A stretch of DNA of 64,000 bases. Source: Atrichornis clamosus (lineage: Eukaryota > Chordata > Aves > Passeriformes > Menuridae). How positions within the stretch are numbered: position 1 is the stretch's first letter; each line of letters opens with the position of its first letter. Made by a program: the position numbers and the translations under genes. The stretch covers positions 186,001 to 250,000 of the forward strand of contig WBMZ01005367.1 of NCBI GenBank assembly GCA_013400975.1. Reading direction: 5' to 3'. Below the pieces are notes generated by a model, which had not been told where the DNA came from, made no database searches, and saw only the letters and a program-made list of their open reading frames with translations. Shown here one piece after another: positions 1-11,100 of the stretch.

Positions 1-2064
1 GAAATGTTATAGCAGTGATGTAGCAAATCCAGACTTCAGAGGAAGGAAGGAAGGTGAATTTTTTGCTTTAAGATAAAACCAGATTTGCTCACTTTTCCTC
101 TCTCATGCCTACATATTCACAAGCACCAAGCTCCATATCTACAAGTGGTCAGTCCAGGATTCCTTGTGATGATACGGAAAGCCAGGCATATTAGTTATGT
201 AGTTCTCATTGTTTCTCCTGTCTTCTCAGTGTGGTGACTGTGGGCTTGTTTTGGTTGTGCCTTTTTGTACCTGCTGACAGCTGTCAGCAATTTGTTGCTC
301 CATCCAGTCCCACCTCTGTGAATCTTTAGGAACATACTCCCTGTTCTTTGTTTCCTGATCTGGGTTTCCAATGGAGCTGCACATAGATGTTTTGAGTTGT
401 GCTAATCTAGGTGCTGTCAACACATGCCATTCTCCTAAGCCCTTTTATTTGTCTGTTCCTTCTGGTGTTCCTATGCTCATTTTCCATTTTCTCTATGCCA
501 ATTGCAAGTGTATGACAGTTCTTTGTAGCAGAGTTTATCTTCCTAATAGCAGGGATTCTCTATTAAGTCAGTATTGCTTAATGGCTACTGACAGAGCTTT
601 CTGAAGGGAGAAGAGCTGAATCCTGTCCTGTTCTGTGCTGCTGGAACGTCACAACTGCCAGAGAAACACATTGCTGTAATAACCTCTCCGACATTTGAAT
701 GTAGATTTATTATCAAACATTTGTATAGTAATATTTGCTTTCAAATACCTCAAGGCATTTGTACAGTGGCTAATTAAGCACTCTGTACATTTCATGACGA
801 GGTTTCAAAACCTAGTAGATCTGCCAATATGGGATTTTTTTTAGCAAGCACTCCAGCTGCATTTCTGAAGATAGTTCCAAGATTTTTCTCAATATGTTCC
901 CATGCCCTTAAAATTAATAAGCCTGTCAGTCAAACTAAGGAGTGATACTTGCAGTATAGTGAATGATTTTCCAGTTGCACATCTGCATCCCCTGAGATGC
1001 CATCATCTCTTGCTTTTTGTTTTTTAGACTGAAACTTTGCAGTGGTATTAAAAATTCCAAGTTCCACTGACATCATAAACTTTTTATATGAACTTTTTAA
1101 AAAGGATTACATCTTTAGAGGTAGTCAGCATTGTCTTATAGTAAAACTGTGTCTTACATATGGTTAAAACAGCAAACTGACCTCACAGATATATCTTCCC
1201 TGGGGGATTCTGTCTCTTTCTGTATGTAAATGCCCTGAATTACTCATTCTGCAGTGATGGGGCAGGTCTTGGATTTGCATTTGTCAAGCAGGGTATTGCA
1301 GTGTCTCATGTTGACACATCCTGTATGAGAACTCTTGTCACTCAAGAGGCATGCAAATGTATAATCCTCTTGATGTCATTTTAAACTACTGTCTTGTAGA
1401 CAAATGTATGAAATTAAGAACTTGTAGGTGGGATGTTTTATCTTGTGTCACATAGGCAAGAAAGCCCTTGAGGGAGCAACTGGGAGCACTCAGGTACTGG
1501 ACTGCCTGCCATCTCACTGATTTTGGGATTTAAGCTTTCACCTGTAGTGCCTCATCAAGCAGGCAGATGTTATTCCACACTTAAAAAATCAGTTAAATGT
1601 GAATCTGTGGTATGCAGGGATCTATCATATTTGTTAATGTGCAAGCTTAGCCTCCACCCCTTTCATTTCATGGTTCCAAATTACGGTTCCTACATCTGAT
1701 GGGCAGAACAAGGTTTTTAACCAAAGTAACCAAAGGGAATGAAACTGAAAGGAAAAGACAGGAGCTGGAAACTTAAACACAGGCAAAGATTCTCCTGAAA
1801 TTCACTTTAAAATAGTCGGTGTGTACATATAAAACGGAGTTCACAAAATGTAGAACAGAGCTGTTCAAGCAATAGATTCCTGATGGAAGTACTTTATAGG
1901 GGAATAAAGCCAAGCAGTAAGTCATTGATAATGGCTGAAACTTGGGAGAACCCCATCTTCTGAAATATGAAATGATCACATGCATGTGTCTGACAACTGC
2001 ATTTTTTCTGGTTGGGCTTTTTGCCTGCCTAGAGCTCTTTGTAATTAACTGCAATTATTGGCAG
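1..2064 (+). other. CDC123: CDC123 intron, 3' part
   Basis: No coding exon is seen before the acceptor TTGGCAG at 2058-2064. The preceding CDC123 residues (the ...ENKLI region) are not found in this stretch, so the upstream exon is outside the window. The DNA is AT-rich and unique-looking; I recognise no interspersed repeat or RNA gene. Confidence 0.8.
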
Positions 2065-2187
2065 GTATATCACAGAGGGACTACACCCAGTACTACGATC
2101 ACATCTCTAAGCAACACGAGGAGATCTGCAGATCCATACAGGAGTTTTTCAAGAAACACATACAGTATAAATTCTTGGATGAAGACT
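2065..2187 (+). CDS. CDC123: CDC123 internal exon (GISQRDYTQYYDHIS ... KFLDED)
   Basis: The 123-nt exon begins with the last two bases of a split Gly codon (phase 1). It then reads 40 full codons, from ISQRDYTQYY to HIQYKFLDED, and leaves one T for the next Phe codon. The acceptor is TTGGCAG before 2065 and the donor is a full-consensus GTAAGT at 2188. From memory of human CDC123, His replaces Lys in the SKQHEE stretch, and the following helix reads EICRSIQEFFKKH. This is part of the ATP-grasp-like fold. Confidence 0.96.
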
Positions 2188-5100
2188 GTAAGTATCTTAA
2201 GGGTATCTGTGGGTATGCATCTCTCTCTCCATGGCTGTTGCTTTCACAGGGCTTGGTTCTCTTTAACTTGGGAGAGTCTTACAGCTCTCACGGCTACAGC
2301 CTGTGGAGTGGCAATGATTTGTAATGACACCGGCAACAAAAAAACCCTAAAGGAATAGGCTGGAGCTCTTCAGAGAAACACATCAAATGAGTGAAAGATC
2401 CCTTCAGAAGGCATAACTTTTTTTTTAAGGCTTTTTCCCCTTATACTTGAAAAATTTTATACCTGAAAAGCAGAGTAGGAGATCTTTGACAAAAGGCATT
2501 CAATAGTAAGAATACTTTTTTAAAAGATGTTGTCAGATGTTTGCTGCCAAATTATTGATGTATTCTTTGAAGAAAGGACTTTTAAGTTTCTTTACAAGAA
2601 ATGTTAATAATTTCTCCTAGAATATCAGTGCACACTAGTTTAGGTGCTGAAACCTTTGAATAAAGGCCACAGTATTTTATCTATTCATCTAAGCAGCCCA
2701 AGTAAATTGTCTTGTTCCTCAAATGTGAAGTCCTTTGCAAATATGTTTTGAAATAGTTTTCTACCGTGGTTTAGTGAGAATTGAATAGTGTTTCATTGTG
2801 ATGGGTGATCAGTAGTGGTGAAAAACATGATGAAGAAATTTAAATTGGGTCTGGCATGGACTTAACCTCAGTTAGTGAAATCCATAAACATAAGAATTTT
2901 CTGGCAGTTTTATTGTCATCTTTAAAGCTTTGAAAAATCAACCTTTAGATAAGTTTTTAACATTATTAATTGTTCTACTGAGCCACCAGAGCAATCGAAC
3001 AGATCTGTCCTCTCTGACTGTCTGAAAAAGGTACCTTCAAGTGCCCATCTCTCTTATATTAAAATTCTTAATAATTTGACTCTGCAGAGTTCCTTTCGTT
3101 CAGTCCTTTGAAGTTCTTATGGACTGTTGCTTGGAGAAGGCCAGCAGAATCAGTACACAAATTTAATAGGCCCATAGCATTACATTTTGAATTAAGATCA
3201 GTCATACAGATCTGACATTCTGATTGCTGCCTTTTAATTTTCCTCTGTGTTCCAATGTAATTTTAGCTAGTATGTAATCAACTGATAGATAAGAATTCAG
3301 GGCACTATTTTTGGAAATTGATGCTTAGATTTAGGCCCTGGAACTGCTGGTGAACTGAAAGGCCTGAAGCGTCATCTTATGTAAAGGATGCCATCTGAGT
3401 TACCTTCTGGGAAAAGGAGGTTTCAGGGCAACCTTCTGGGATGAAGGTTTGTTAACCTTTTATTCTAAGGCACTAAATGCTGGTCCATCTGCAGAGAAAT
3501 GCCGTGCAGAAAATGTTTTCAGGTTTTTTATCACCTTTCCTTTATTCCTCATCATCTCCTTTGATCCAGTGCCTGGTAGCATATGTGTTGTTAACAATAA
3601 AAATCTGGGTTTGCTTGTTTGTTTGCTTTTAAAAGGAAAGGCATTACAGCTTTTTTCCTGACTTCTTGTTTCATTGGGGATTTTGATGCTGTTTGCTCTG
3701 CTTTTTCCAGTTGGTCTGGTAGCATCTCCAGATGGAAGAGTTGAGTCAGAGCAGCTAAAGCATTGCAGAGTCAGAGCAGTAGGATAACAGATGGGTGAAT
3801 GCTTTATAAATACTCCTAAATTATGTTAGAACCTTCTAAATATCTTTGATAAGAGCCCAGTAAGAACAGTGCTCTGGAGGTGTGGATCCTGCAGAGCTGG
3901 GCCTTGGTTTACCCTCTGTTTTGAGCAGTTTCTGGTGAAGTTTCACTACAGTCTCACTCTCCAGGCTCTTGTGCTCTGGGGTGATCCCCAAGCAGAGGGA
4001 ACAGTTCAGATTTTCTCCTCTGTTCAGTGTTTGTGAGTGTCCTGAACTTGTCATCAGCGTGCAACCAGTCTGAATTCCAGATGTGAATCCTGGTAAATAC
4101 TGTTAGCCTCAGTGGTTGCCATGGGCTTGCTTTAAGCTGACAGGCCTCACTATTAAAAACCTCAGATGCAAGTGTTCCATCTTTAGGATATGACTAATGA
4201 GAGGACACGATGCAGGCACCAAGTTCAGTGGAGCAGCTGGAGAAGAAATCCTAGAGTTGCTGTTCTCCCTTTGCACTGGTGACTGACTTGGCCACTGAGA
4301 GCTTGTCTTCCTGAGAAAATGGAGCACTTAATCCTGGAGTGACATTTTGCATTGACGCAACTGAGCTTGTGCAAAAGCTGCGTGGATTTTTAGGCTGGAT
4401 GGTAAAAACCAGTTACGTGACTGGCTTTGGCTTTGTGGAGTTGTGGTTTGTCCTTAGCCCAGTCAACTTCGCATGAAATGTCAGATGAAGCTTTACATGC
4501 ATGGATGTGATCAGTCAACATCCCGGTTCCTGACAGGCAGCTTCCTGAGACTCAAGTGTTCTGCAGTCATATCCTGAGTTTAGTTTATCCACATGTATTG
4601 GGAAATCTCTTAGCTGAAATATTCCCTTCCTTATTAGTGAAGGAAGTAACAATACAGCATTTGTCTGAGGCTTTTCTAAATCTGTCTTTTTTTTTCTTTT
4701 CCCTTTTTTTCTGCTAAACTGGTAAAACTTTTGCATGTAGCCATGCCTGAATGCTTCTCTGTTGATTTCCCTAGCTCAATAGAAACACAGCTTCAAGATT
4801 TGTTTAACCATACAGAACAGAAGCTGATGGAAACCTGCATATACAAAGAGTCGTTTAATTAAGCCAAGGGGAGGAACAACAGTGGAACCAGGCGAGGCAG
4901 CTTTGAGTCAGTCACCAAGTGGCAAAGGGGACGTTTGAAGGAGTTGTTGGTAATCAGTAGGTGTGCTGTGTCTGCTCTGGGTGACATCAAACATGGCCAT
5001 TGCACTGCCACCTCCTCCTCAGCACTGACCCCTTTGTTCCCACAACCTGTTTGTCTTGTTAGCTGCTGAAGTCCCAATCTCCGTCGAGCAGGAACTTTCT

Positions 5101-8100
5101 CTTATTAAATGTTTGTGCAATGTCCAACACAATGGAGTCTTGATCCTTCCTTGAAATTTCTCTGTACTGCTGTATATGAAACAGCAGTAATGTCAAAGAT
5201 AAGCTCTCTGGGCTAAGAGTTTATCAAATGTTCTTCATTGGGGGAAAAACCAACAGAAGAAACCAGCATTAAATGGAAAAACCCACCAGCCACTCTCCCA
5301 GTACATTAACAGTAGTTCTTGAAATGTTTCAGCTCCCTCTTAGAAATGTACCCAATTCTGGCTTGCAGTTCTTTAGACATATTGACTTTGCAGATTGTGC
5401 TGTGTTCACAAGTATCTACTCAGATTTAGACCTCTTCTGTGAAATTATATATCTTTTACAATTAACTTTTTTTTTCTTCTTTTCAGTTGTTTTTGATGTG
5501 TACAGAGACAGCAGGGTAAGTGAACAATTGTTGTTTCTGTGAAAACTTGAAATGCTACAAAGATGAAGCAAGTAATAGCTTTGTCATCCTAGAAGTGGTC
5601 CTGGAAAAAAGAAACCAACCAACCAACCAAATAAACAAAAAAATCTCACCAAAACAAAAACCTCAACCAAACAAAAAACCCCCAGTCAAAACCCTAAAAC
5701 CTACTTGATGTTATTCTGTTCCACATGTTTTTTTCTATGTTAAACACTGCCTACAGTTGGAGAATAATAGGATTAGAGCTGTAAATGTCTATGCCAGTGA
5801 CGTTATTATTTAGTTAATATCTTCCAGAGAAGTTGTCTGTCCTAAAGCACAGGACTTTGGCTTCAGCTGCAATTCTCTCAGTTCTGTGAATCTACTGGAG
5901 GCAACTTTTTTGTTATGACATGGAGAGTCTTTGCTGCAGTAATTTAGAGGAGAACAGACTATTTCAATTGGAAGGGACTTTAAGTGGTCATTGAGTCCAA
6001 CTGACCAATTCAGGGCTGACCAAAAATTAAAGCATGTTGTTATGGATGGTGCTCTCAGGCACGTGGTGGGATTCTTGGGGCTGTCCTTGCAGGGCCAGGA
6101 GTTGCACTCAATGACCTTGTGGGTCCCTTCCAGCTCAGGATATTCTATGATTCTGTGATTAAGGGCATTGTCCAAATATCTCTTAAACACAAACAAGTTT
6201 GGGACATTTTCTTTTAAGATAGATGTTTCCTTTGGCTTTATTTTTTTTTCATTATAGGATCTGAAGTCTTCCAAACTGATCATTAATATTTCTTCAGATT
6301 ATCCATGTAAGGCTGGAAAATGGTCATTTGTACTTCATATATGGAAGCTTAGGATAGGAAGGGATAATTGTGCCCAGTTTGTGACAGATGCAAGCCAATT
6401 TTTTCTTTTCAAACTCTCCAGCTGTGGTTCTGAGAGTTGGGCAGATCAGATCCCTGAACATCCAGATAGTGATGGATTGGGGAGCAACATAACACCTCAA
6501 CTATTTAAAAGAATTGTAGATGTGGTGCTTAGGGATGTGATTCAGTGGTGAACACAGGGGTTCTGCACTAAAGATTGGACTTGATACTAAAGGATTTTTC
6601 CAACTTAAACAATTCTGTGAATTTCAGGTGCCAATATCGGAGTTAGTCACTCTGACTTCTCCTAGTGTGAGTGGAGAGAAATATTTGATCAGATGAATTG
6701 TGCTCGAAAGGCTCACATGTATTGTTTCAAAAGTAACTACAACCAAAAATGCATTATATAGCCTTGAATCTCAAAACCTGACTTAGGGAATCACAGTGTG
6801 ATTTTGAGAATCACATTAGTGCATGAAAAGTAAGTGTTTAGATTAATTTTTTTTCAAATCCTAAACCAGAAATGCAAAACCAATGTCCGCCTATTTTTTT
6901 TATATACAGTTATGAGTCTTAGTGCTTGACTTGTTTATGGTTATGGGACTGGAGAAAGTCTTCATTAGAGTTGAATTGGAAGTATTGGGAGTAAATCCTG
7001 ATTCTAATTTCTAATGTTGCTAAACTATTTTGTAATTGTGTAATGGTAAATCATACCATAGTTTACAAAACAGAAACAAAACAGGAATGTGTCTGATGTG
7101 GAAAACAACGACTGAACTGTCTCTCAGCGTAGCTTTTAACGTAGGTACCTAAAATCAGGCTGTGGGCTCGAACAGCCACGCTGTAATGGAAATTCCTGCC
7201 CAGGCTCAGATGGACAGACATGAGGATGCTGTCAGGGAAAATGAGGAGCAGCACTTGAGCACTGAACCAGATTCTGCCGTTGGGTGCTCTGCCTCATAGC
7301 TCAGGCATGAAGACAGATTATTTAAGTAAAAGGTTTCAGCCTGTGGGATCTCAAATGAGCAGTGTTTCTTCATCTGTCAAGATAAAATATATCTGTTTGT
7401 AGATTTCTCTGGGTGCCTTCTACCCTCAGGTCTTGTAAACTGCCAGATAGCCCTTTGTGTGTCAGATCCTCCTCCTTTCACACGTACTGTTGTGGTTTGC
7501 AACTGTATTATTCATCGCTCCCTTGGTGTGTGAGTTACAGGCAGCAAAAGAATATTGAGAGCATGATTAATTTCCAGAGCCCGTGATCCTCATCAGGCTG
7601 GTTGCACAGCAACCTCACCTACAGAAGGAGAGAAATGTTCACTGTCTGCTTGTTTTAAATTCTTTCAACTCTAAATATTCAGCTTGGAGAAGCAGGTTGT
7701 TGTTTGATATGGTTGTGAATGAGAGCAGCCCCCTCCCTGTCCTTGCTTTATTTGCTTGAGAGGGTGCCCAGAGTTGGCTGCCACAGGTGCTGCTCACGGA
7801 GTTGGAGGTGATGGTTGGTTAAAGCCTGGGAGTCGGCTCTGTTGTTGCTCTTTGCTGTCTCCCAGGTGTGAACAACAAACCATGTTCAAGAAAAGTCAGT
7901 GTGGTAAAACAGAGCAATGCAGGGAGTGGCTCCAGACCACTTCTGTCACAGCTCTTGTTCTCTTGCAGACCAGTGCTTGTGTCTGTGCCTTGTGGGCGTT
8001 GTCACTGTGCGTGAAGGTGCAGCTGGAGTTAGGGAGATGTAACAGTTCAGTTTGCATTTTATCTATATTTAACTTCCTTTAAACAACAGGCTTTGTCACG

Positions 8101-11100
8101 GGCACTTCCTTTCAGCAGTATGCTACTTAATGCCTTAGTAAAACAGTGTGAAGCTGGCATGGTGTTGTAAATCTATTGGTTCCTTCTTTTAGGCTGAGAA
8201 AAAAACACCATGTAGTACAAGTTGGGTTTTTTTCTCCCCTCCACTTATGTACAACTTTGCTTTCCTGGTTTGTGCATTTCTGTGCTCTCATATGACAAAG
8301 ATTACTAATAACAGACAGAAGACAGCAGATAAACAGCTTTACTACTGCTCTTTAGATGCACAGTGCCAGTCACCTGAAACTACATTTAAATGATGACATT
8401 GCATATAAGACTTGAAAGATAATTCAATCTTAAGGCAGTTTGGTTACTGACCCAAGGTTATATACACTCCTTTTAATGAGCCCTGAAAAGAGATACTTAG
8501 TTTGTTTTGCCACTTCTCATCAATTTGCAGCTACCAAAGCTCAGTGCAGATTTAAGACCCTCTCAAGGAAACAGCTGCTGCTGTAGATGGTGCACTGCTG
8601 TCTGCAGGGGTGGAGACACACTGCTGGGTGCTCACAAAAAACATGTCACATTCAGTAGTCTTGAAACCAATTTTCAGTTTTTTCCAGGGTACATTTATTC
8701 TCTAGAGAAATGTTCTTACGTTCCTGTGAAAAAGCTGAGTTTGATGTATTTGGGGTGAAGAGGAATTTCTGTGAAAGCCTTTTGTAGGAAAGTATTAAGT
8801 ATAAATGTTTCTGATTGAAGGAAAGATTCTCTGAACTGCTGAACAAACTTTGCGAACCTGTGCTTCTGTCTGTGATTAAATTGGTTCATTAGCTTGTTTT
8901 TCTGGTGTGATAGAATGAATCTAAAATCACAGATTCCTCCTTGTGCTCTCTTGGAGCTAACAAGGCACCCCCCTTAGCAAAAGTAAAACATTGCTTATAA
9001 TGAGAATTTGTGACAGCCTTTTGAACAGCACCAGAGGTGGGAAATGACAACAGAGCTTGCCTCGTTGGCTCTCTGCACTGATGGTGCCAGTATTGGTGCA
9101 GAGGTCTTGCAACTCAGCCGTGCAAATCTGGGCTTCTTCACCCCTCCAAAACAAATAACAAATAACTCAGGTCCCTGCCCCACAGTCCACAGTTTCTTTT
9201 GTAGCCATCTGGTTTCAGTACTGCTGGTGCCGTGCTTTGGCTTCTTAAAATGTGCTCTGTGAGAGCTGTGCCCTGGACCTGCCCAGAGAGAGACACCTGT
9301 GAAAGCCTGTGTGCAACCACACTCTCACTGGTGGGGCGCTGGCCCAGCTCCAGTTCGTGAGTAATAACCACTGCTCTCATCTGGGCTGGGACTCCCCACA
9401 CCTGCACCAGGGGCTCGCTGTGGATGGTAACAGAGCAGCCAGAGCATTCCTGCTCTCTGTCTCAGGTCTCCATGCATTTCCTGTTCCATAGTGTGCTGGT
9501 GCCTGTGGGATAGCTCAGCTGCTGTGGGTGGGAGAGGCAGTCTCCATGTTACTCTGTGCCGACGCTTCACAAGCATCTCTGTGAGTTAGAAACCAGATGG
9601 CTGTAGTGTAAATAATTGAATGTATTTGCTGTTTGTACCAAGATAGGGAAGATCTTTTAAAGAAAGAAGATCCTTCAGGAATGAGGGAAAGGAAGAGAAT
9701 GCAAAATGCATTTTTAGTAGCTACAGTCTTCAGGGTTGTTTTCCAATTCCAATTGATCTTCATTATAAACACAGTAAAACTCTTAAGTCCTGCTTATGTT
9801 ACTGCAGCCTTTTCCTCCCTTATTTGATAGGACTGATTTCTTCCAGATGTAATACTTGTTTTGCAAATTTTTCCTACCAGCTGTAGTCATATTTCCTTGA
9901 ATTTATTACAATGTTTTGTTTTATTAGAATAGTTGACACTTCCTTAGGCAAGAGAAGATGGCCTTGTGCTGGGGGTTGTGTCGAGGTGACTCAAGGAACA
10001 CAAATTATTTCTTCCTCCACCACACATCTCTGTTACTTTTAATACATCTTGTTAATCTCTGCTTTCATTTTTCAGTTACAAGGCAGGCGTGCTGTTGAGC
10101 ACACTACCATAACTGTTTGGAACACAGACATGTTAAAGAAGAGGCAGAAACTACTGTGGACTGCTAGTACTGGCTATATTAAAAATGCCTTTAAGTTATT
10201 CTTTATTTATCTATATATCTGTATATCTATGTCTTTGAGCTTTCGTGAGCTCCACTAGCATTTTGCAGACCTTGCTCTGTGTTTTTAGAGTCCCTTCTAT
10301 GATCAAGAACAGCAGCTCTTGTAGACTGCTGCATGGTACAGCATTGCTGAGGTGGTTTTTCATGGAAAGCAAAATCCTTGTTTGGGTGGTTTGGGGTTTT
10401 TGGTTTGGTTGGTTGTGTTTTGGGTTTGGTTTGGGAATTTTTTGGTTGGTTGGTTGGTTGGTTTTTTGGTGGTTTCTGCTTGGTGCCCTCCCCTATTCCT
10501 TGTTCATGCTCTCTGGGGATCTTGGAGGACCATGGGGATGAGACAGAACTGTGCTCTCATATGAAGCACCTGGCATAGAACTAAATTCAGTTCATTTGAG
10601 CTCTGTCTGATCCTCTGTTAAAAAAAACCAATTAAAGTAATTTAGTATGTCATAGCTTGCTGTGATTTAAAATTGTGTCATGTAAAGGTTGTTAGAATAT
10701 TTTAAGTGCTTAAAACCAGGTAGTTTCAATTTGGACATCTTTTTATCTAAAGACTAAGCATGCTACAATAATCTATGGGGATTCTGATTTTTTTCTTTCT
10801 TTTTTTTGGTTTTGTTTTAATTCTTTGGTTAGTTTTAATTCTTCTGTGGTTCCTTTGCAGGGTAAGATTTGGTTAATAGATTTTAACCCATTTGGTGAAG
10901 TAACAGACTCCCTGCTCTTTACATGGGAAGAACTGACCTCTGGGAAAAACTTGAAAGGAGACCAGAGTGAAGGGGAAGCAACAGAACAGGTGAGAGAGGC
11001 TGGATAACATCCAACAGGATTTATGGCCTTATTTTTTTTTTCTTTCTTCTGCTGTTGTAATCAAATTGTGATGCAAATCCCATTGAAGTAAATGGAGGTC

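Larger units (their letters stand above)
5516..10860 (+). other. CDC123: CDC123 intron, with repeats
   Basis: This is the largest CDC123 intron in the window (5.3 kb). It carries an AACC/CAAA-rich tract near 5.6 kb, a nested CR1 pair near 6.0-6.2 kb, a CR1 3' tail near 6.5 kb and a GGTT-rich tract near 10.4 kb. Just before the acceptor there is a long T-rich stretch (about 10790-10855). The rest (6.63-10.37 kb) shows no recognisable gene or repeat. Confidence 0.85.

Noticed and set aside
5810..6283. 157-residue minus-strand frame in the CDC123 intron
   Set aside because: It is read through the two nested CR1 fragments and carries no conserved protein sequence.
10245..10578. Trp/Phe/Gly-rich frames that look like membrane segments
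   Set aside because: They are direct translations of the GGTT simple repeat.
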